In this document: positions 4,787 to 6,294 of the stretch, piece by piece
How the letters are laid out: every line of letters starts with the position of its first letter
Numbering within the stretch: position 1 is the stretch's first letter
NCBI GenBank assembly: GCA_002426495.1
Contig: DIQC01000035.1
Location: 4,041 to 10,334 of the forward strand
Direction of reading: 5' to 3'
DNA: 6,294 nt
Source of the DNA: Thermacetogenium sp. UBA5472
GTDB taxonomy: Bacteria > Bacillota > DSM-12270 > Thermacetogeniales > Thermacetogeniaceae
Notes under the pieces: model-generated
What the model was told of the DNA's origin: nothing
Seen by the model: the letters and a program-made list of their open reading frames with translations, nothing else
Database searches by the model: none
Translations under genes and position numbers: made by a program

Positions 4787-4990
4787 CTACTTTACCAGCA
4801 CTACATGAATCGCTTTGATCAAGGCTGTCGCCGAATCCCCTGCGTGCAAATCAGCATCTCTGAGGGATTCAGTAGTTAAAACCGAAGTGATCTCATTGTC
4901 ACCAACCTGCATTTTTACCTGTGACATGATATCCCCTTCTTTTACATCCATGATCTTTCCACTTAATTGATTACGAACGCCAGCCTGCAT
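4787..4990 (-). CDS. mop: Molbindin, TOBE-domain molybdenum-binding protein
   Basis: The 67-residue product is a stand-alone Mop (TOBE) domain like clostridial MopII. These small cytoplasmic proteins oligomerise and bind molybdate or tungstate, buffering the oxyanion for cofactor synthesis. It opens MQAGVRNQLSGKIMDVKEGD, matching the family's xARNQLxGKV start, and continues through EITSVLTTESLRDADL (33-48) and GDSATALIKAIHVVL (51-65), the ITS-I and G-x-x-x-A-x-I-K-A positions of the fold. A longer frame runs up to 5122, but AGGAGG (4997-5002) 6 nt upstream fixes the ATG at 4990, which also matches the usual length. It lies 134 bp downstream of the degV-type gene in the same direction, with no clear terminator between, so weak cotranscription is possible. 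No molybdate transporter genes are in the window, and I see no ModE-like site. Confidence 0.92.
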   Translation of the reverse strand: MQAGVRNQLSGKIMDVKEGDIMSQVKMQVGDNEITSVLTTESLRDADLHAGDSATALIKAIHVVLVK

Positions 4991-5092
4991 TTTTTGCCTC
5001 CTGAAATCGTGACGTGAATAGTATTTACCAAAAGCATTCCCTATTAAATATCTTTTATGCAGTACCGGCCATTTGAATCCCAATATTTTTAC

Positions 5093-5118
5093 CAGACAGG
5101 TCCCTGTCCCCGCGTCTG
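5093..5118. repeat. Second copy of the 15-bp repeat, with overlapping palindrome
   Basis: CTGTCCCCGCGTCTG (5104-5118) is identical to 4705-4719 and in the same orientation. Here it overlaps a perfect GACAGG-TC-CCTGTC palindrome (5095-5108), and CAGAC (5093-5097) is the complement of GTCTG (5114-5118). It starts 6 nt beyond the degV-type stop. The palindrome has no T-run on the minus strand, so it is not an obvious terminator. Confidence 0.5.
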
Positions 5119-5124
5119 CCAATT

Positions 5125-5967
5125 TTATTCAAACTGAACAGCCACTCCCACAGTTCCGGGACCCGTATGCACACCGATTATTGGACTAACCTGAGTGAAG
5201 ATATCTGTTTTGATATTAAATGCATTTTCCATACATTCTTTTAAGTATTCACCAGCAGTTAAGGCACCCCCATGAGCCACTGACAACCTGATTCTTTTTC
5301 TCTCCTTAGTCATTTCGCCAATGGCTGTGACCATAGCTTTTAAAGCCTTTCGCTGGTTTCGCGCTTTCGAATAGGTATGATATATTCCGTCATCACCTAC
5401 CCGGATAATAGGCTTAACATTTAAGAGTGAGCCTAATATCCCCGAGACTTTACCAATTCGCCCTCCCTTTTGTAGATATTCCAATGTATCCAGGGTAAAT
5501 AGGGTTTCAATGTTCTTTCTTGCCTCAGCAAGTTTATCAACAATTTGCAGGCTATCTAGGCCTTCCTTGAGATGCTTGGCAGCATCCATTACCAGCAAAC
5601 CCAAACCCAGACTGATAGTTTTGGAATCGACAATGTGAATTTTTGCCTGGAGATGCTCTTTTGCCACACGCGCAGCGTTTAAAGTGCCACTCAATCCGGA
5701 TGAGATATGGATAGATATAACTTCATCATACTCTTTCAGCAATTCACAATATAGCTGGTCGAATTCTTCTGGGGTCGGCTGCGATGTTTGGGGAAGCTCC
5801 TCTGCTTCAGATAAAAGACGATAAAACTCATCGCTTTCTATTTCATGAGCCAAAAACTCAAGATTCCCAAACCTTACCCTCAATGGTATTACATGAATAT
5901 CATGTTCTTTCAGTATCTCAACAGACAAGTCTGCTGTACTGTCTGTTACTAAAGCTATCTTTTTCAT
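5125..5967 (-). CDS. DegV family fatty-acid-binding protein (FakB-like)
   Basis: The 280-residue product has the normal length and all landmarks of the DegV fold: VTDSTADLS (7-15), TSQPTPEEF (61-69), SSGLSGT (89-95), IVDSKTISLGLGLL (112-125), YLQKGGRIG (164-172), LNVKPII (182-188) and the C-terminal GVHTGPGTVGVAV (265-277). In characterised FakB proteins the bound fatty acid carboxylate is held by residues in the TSQPT and S-G-x-S-G-T loops and near the late His. Here these are Thr61/Ser62, Ser93 and His267. FakB presents fatty acids to the kinase FakA for entry into phospholipid synthesis in the cytoplasm; no FakA gene is in view. The ATG at 5967 has GGGGG (5975-5979) 7 nt upstream. Family assignment is firm; which fatty acid it prefers is unknown. 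Confidence 0.92.
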   Translation of the reverse strand: MKKIALVTDSTADLSVEILKEHDIHVIPLRVRFGNLEFLAHEIESDEFYRLLSEAEELPQTSQPTPEEFDQLYCELLKEYDEVISIHISSGLSGTLNAARVAKEHLQAKIHIVDSKTISLGLGLLVMDAAKHLKEGLDSLQIVDKLAEARKNIETLFTLDTLEYLQKGGRIGKVSGILGSLLNVKPIIRVGDDGIYHTYSKARNQRKALKAMVTAIGEMTKERKRIRLSVAHGGALTAGEYLKECMENAFNIKTDIFTQVSPIIGVHTGPGTVGVAVQFE

Positions 5968-6100
5968 TTTAAATCCCCCTTATTTGGTCTTCTCTATGAG
6001 CATCGTTCGCTGTAAGCTTTTAAATCAATATTAGCGTTAACTATTCCATATCCTCTATTTTTATATAAATATTTTTTTATTTCGCATTATTGATTATGGT

Positions 6101-6124
6101 CTAAAAAATAACCTAAAAAATAAC
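6101..6124. repeat. Perfect tandem duplication of a 12-bp unit
   Basis: CTAAAAAATAAC occurs twice back to back (6101-6112 and 6113-6124) in the AT-rich gap upstream of the degV-type gene. TAACTAT (6121-6127) recurs at 6038-6044, and ATTCCATA (6043-6050) is the complement of TATGGAAT (6125-6132). The gap 5968-6161 otherwise shows no gene and no convincing -35/-10 pair, although the degV promoter must lie here or upstream. Confidence 0.6.
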
Positions 6125-6161
6125 TATGGAATGCAAAAGATTATTATGCACCTATATAAAG

Positions 6162-6192
6162 AAAAAAACTCCGTAATTTATTGCGGAGTTTT
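6162..6192 (-). terminator. Intrinsic terminator of tRNA-Gly
   Basis: AAAACTCCGTAA (6165-6176) pairs with TTGCGGAGTTTT (6181-6192) with one T-G wobble and a 4-nt loop. On the minus strand the stem is followed by a T-run (6162-6168). It lies 7 nt beyond the 3' end of tRNA-Gly. Confidence 0.9.
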
Positions 6193-6199
6193 ACATTAT

Positions 6200-6274
6200 T
6201 GGAGCGGAAGAAGGGATTCGAACCCTCGACCCTCGCCTTGGCAAGGCGATGCTCTACCACTGAGCCACTCCCGC
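6200..6274 (-). tRNA. tRNA-Gly (anticodon GCC)
   Basis: Minus-strand cloverleaf: acceptor GCGGGAG/CTTCCGC with one G-U pair, D arm GCTC-AGTGGTA-GAGC, anticodon stem TCGCC/GGCGA with loop TTGCCAA, T arm GAGGG-TTCGAAT-CCCTT, discriminator T and encoded CCA (6200-6202). Anticodon GCC reads GGC and GGU. The 20 bp upstream to the window edge are A/T only with no usable promoter, so the promoter or another tRNA lies outside. Confidence 0.95.
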
Positions 6275-6294
6275 GCATATATTATTTTTTTTGT

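Noticed and set aside
6279..6284. TAATAT as a -10 element for tRNA-Gly
   Set aside because: It is too close to the tRNA 5' end at 6274, so transcription would start inside the tRNA, and no -35 is available before the window edge.
1..6294. CRISPR array, prophage, insertion sequence, defence or toxin-antitoxin module
   Set aside because: No regularly spaced repeats, transposase or phage proteins, or paired small genes were found in any frame; the two-copy 15-mer is too sparse to be an array.

Overview
The window is about 6.3 kb of moderately AT-rich chromosome from a low-GC Gram-positive anaerobe, most likely a member of the Clostridia (Peptococcaceae-like metabolism; genus not resolved). The grounds are a pyruvate:ferredoxin oxidoreductase start, an oxygen-labile two-subunit class I fumarate hydratase, a molbindin, strong AGGAGG-type ribosome binding sites, CCA-encoding tRNA genes and DegV/YkuD family proteins. 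All genes except the L,D-transpeptidase lie on the minus strand.

Layout, left to right. Positions 1-129 hold the first 43 codons of pyruvate:ferredoxin oxidoreductase (nifJ/por), with an extended -10 promoter and a palindrome over its predicted start point. Positions 314-450 hold a short non-initiating reading frame that looks like the decayed 3' end of a malic enzyme, directly behind fumarate hydratase. Positions 456-1876 are the fumarate hydratase alpha and beta genes, a two-gene operon with its own promoter and a short hairpin-rich leader. Positions 1877-2276 are non-coding: the fumarase promoter, an orphan strong Shine-Dalgarno, a terminator, and a structured tail behind tRNA-Val(GAC), which has a near-consensus promoter. 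Then come a secreted L,D-transpeptidase (plus) and a TIM-barrel sugar-isomerase-like protein (minus), whose 3' ends overlap by 6 bp. A tRNA-Cys/tRNA-Leu pair follows, with clear promoter and terminator. Next is a short repeat-like element, then the molbindin gene mop and a DegV-type fatty-acid-binding protein. The window ends with tRNA-Gly(GCC) and its terminator.

Functionally, the left part is central anaerobic carbon metabolism: malate/fumarate interconversion and pyruvate/acetyl-CoA interconversion. A malic enzyme would have linked the two, and only a probable remnant of it is left here. The right part is a mosaic of housekeeping single genes separated by tRNA units. I see no CRISPR array, prophage, intact insertion sequence, toxin-antitoxin pair or defence system, and nothing that amounts to a new multi-gene system. 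The more interesting signals are small: the malic enzyme remnant, promoter-proximal palindromes, the structured tRNA-Val tail, the 15-bp repeats flanking mop, and a variant YkuD catalytic motif.
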